Assembly: GCF_002027555.1 (NCBI RefSeq)
Contig: NZ_MXAP01000001.1
Location: forward strand, 1-14,943
DNA: 14,943 bases
Direction: 5' to 3'
Source of the DNA: Moraxella equi
GTDB lineage: Bacteria; Pseudomonadota; Gammaproteobacteria; Pseudomonadales; Moraxellaceae
Position numbers and translations under genes: made by a program. Shown here in pieces: positions 14,897-14,943 of the stretch. The notes beneath the pieces were generated by a model. That model was not told the origin of the DNA, did not search any database, and worked only from the letters and a program-made list of their open reading frames with translations. Position 1 is the stretch's first letter. Each line of letters starts with the position of its first letter.

Positions 14897-14943
14897 ATTT
14901 TTTAAAAATAATATCCGGGTCCCTGAACCGCACCCCAAAGCTC

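Noticed and set aside
14585..14938. A 117-codon minus-strand frame over the tRNA-Leu gene
   Set aside because: It is the antisense reading of the tRNA and its flanks; the GRTRTDTLIRQRILNPSCLP-like translation is a well-known artefact of leucine tRNA genes.
14779..14943. tRNA-Leu 3' end as an integration site
   Set aside because: No second copy of the tRNA 3' end and no integrase gene are visible, and the tRNA is followed directly by its own terminator.

Overview
The window looks like chromosomal DNA of a gamma-proteobacterium of the Moraxellaceae, most likely Moraxella. The basis is overall protein resemblance (SthA, PpsR, PpsA, an Ape1 esterase and a PacA/PacB-type acetyltransferase pair otherwise best known from Neisseria), moderate to low GC, and strong T-tailed terminators. 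The species cannot be fixed from the sequence alone.

Layout. 1-300: probable tail of an upstream gene, a terminator-like hairpin, and a 137-bp MITE-like element with 19-bp inverted ends that stops just before the next gene. 306-2060 (+): an RsiV/DUF3298-type lipoprotein and a periplasmic YceI protein with its own promoter and a strong terminator. 2248-5200 (-): a convergent three-gene unit transcribed ppsR, a small DUF4377-type lipoprotein, then sthA. 5518-9578 (+): patA-patB-ape1, a complete peptidoglycan O-acetylation/de-O-acetylation operon. 9579-11124: an intergenic stretch with a REP-like palindrome and a complete 1181-bp ISAs1-family insertion sequence with 17-bp perfect inverted repeats and a perfect 10-bp target duplication. 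Its transposase frame carries an amber stop at codon 11. 11317-12156 (+): an orphan family-3 solute-binding lipoprotein. 12289-14649 (+): ppsA. 14779-14864 (+): tRNA-Leu(CAA) with a clear promoter and terminator.

How the genes work together. PpsR is the bifunctional kinase/pyrophosphorylase that switches PEP synthase (PpsA) off and on, and PpsA here keeps the Thr-Cys-His target motif. The two genes are commonly divergent neighbours in gamma-proteobacteria. Here they are still divergent but about 7.1 kb apart, separated by the O-acetylation operon, the IS and the binding-protein gene, so this intervening block may be an insertion. PatA would export acetyl groups across the membrane, PatB would place them on muramic acid O-6, and Ape1 would remove them so that lytic transglycosylases can act. 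patA and patB are very AT-rich while ape1 is much GC-richer, which suggests that the operon was assembled from parts of different origin.

No wholly new defence or mobile system is evident. The most notable points are the split ppsR/ppsA pair with its inserted cargo, the nonsense-mutated but structurally pristine IS, the MITE that ends at a lipoprotein gene's ribosome binding site, and the long N-terminal extension on SthA.
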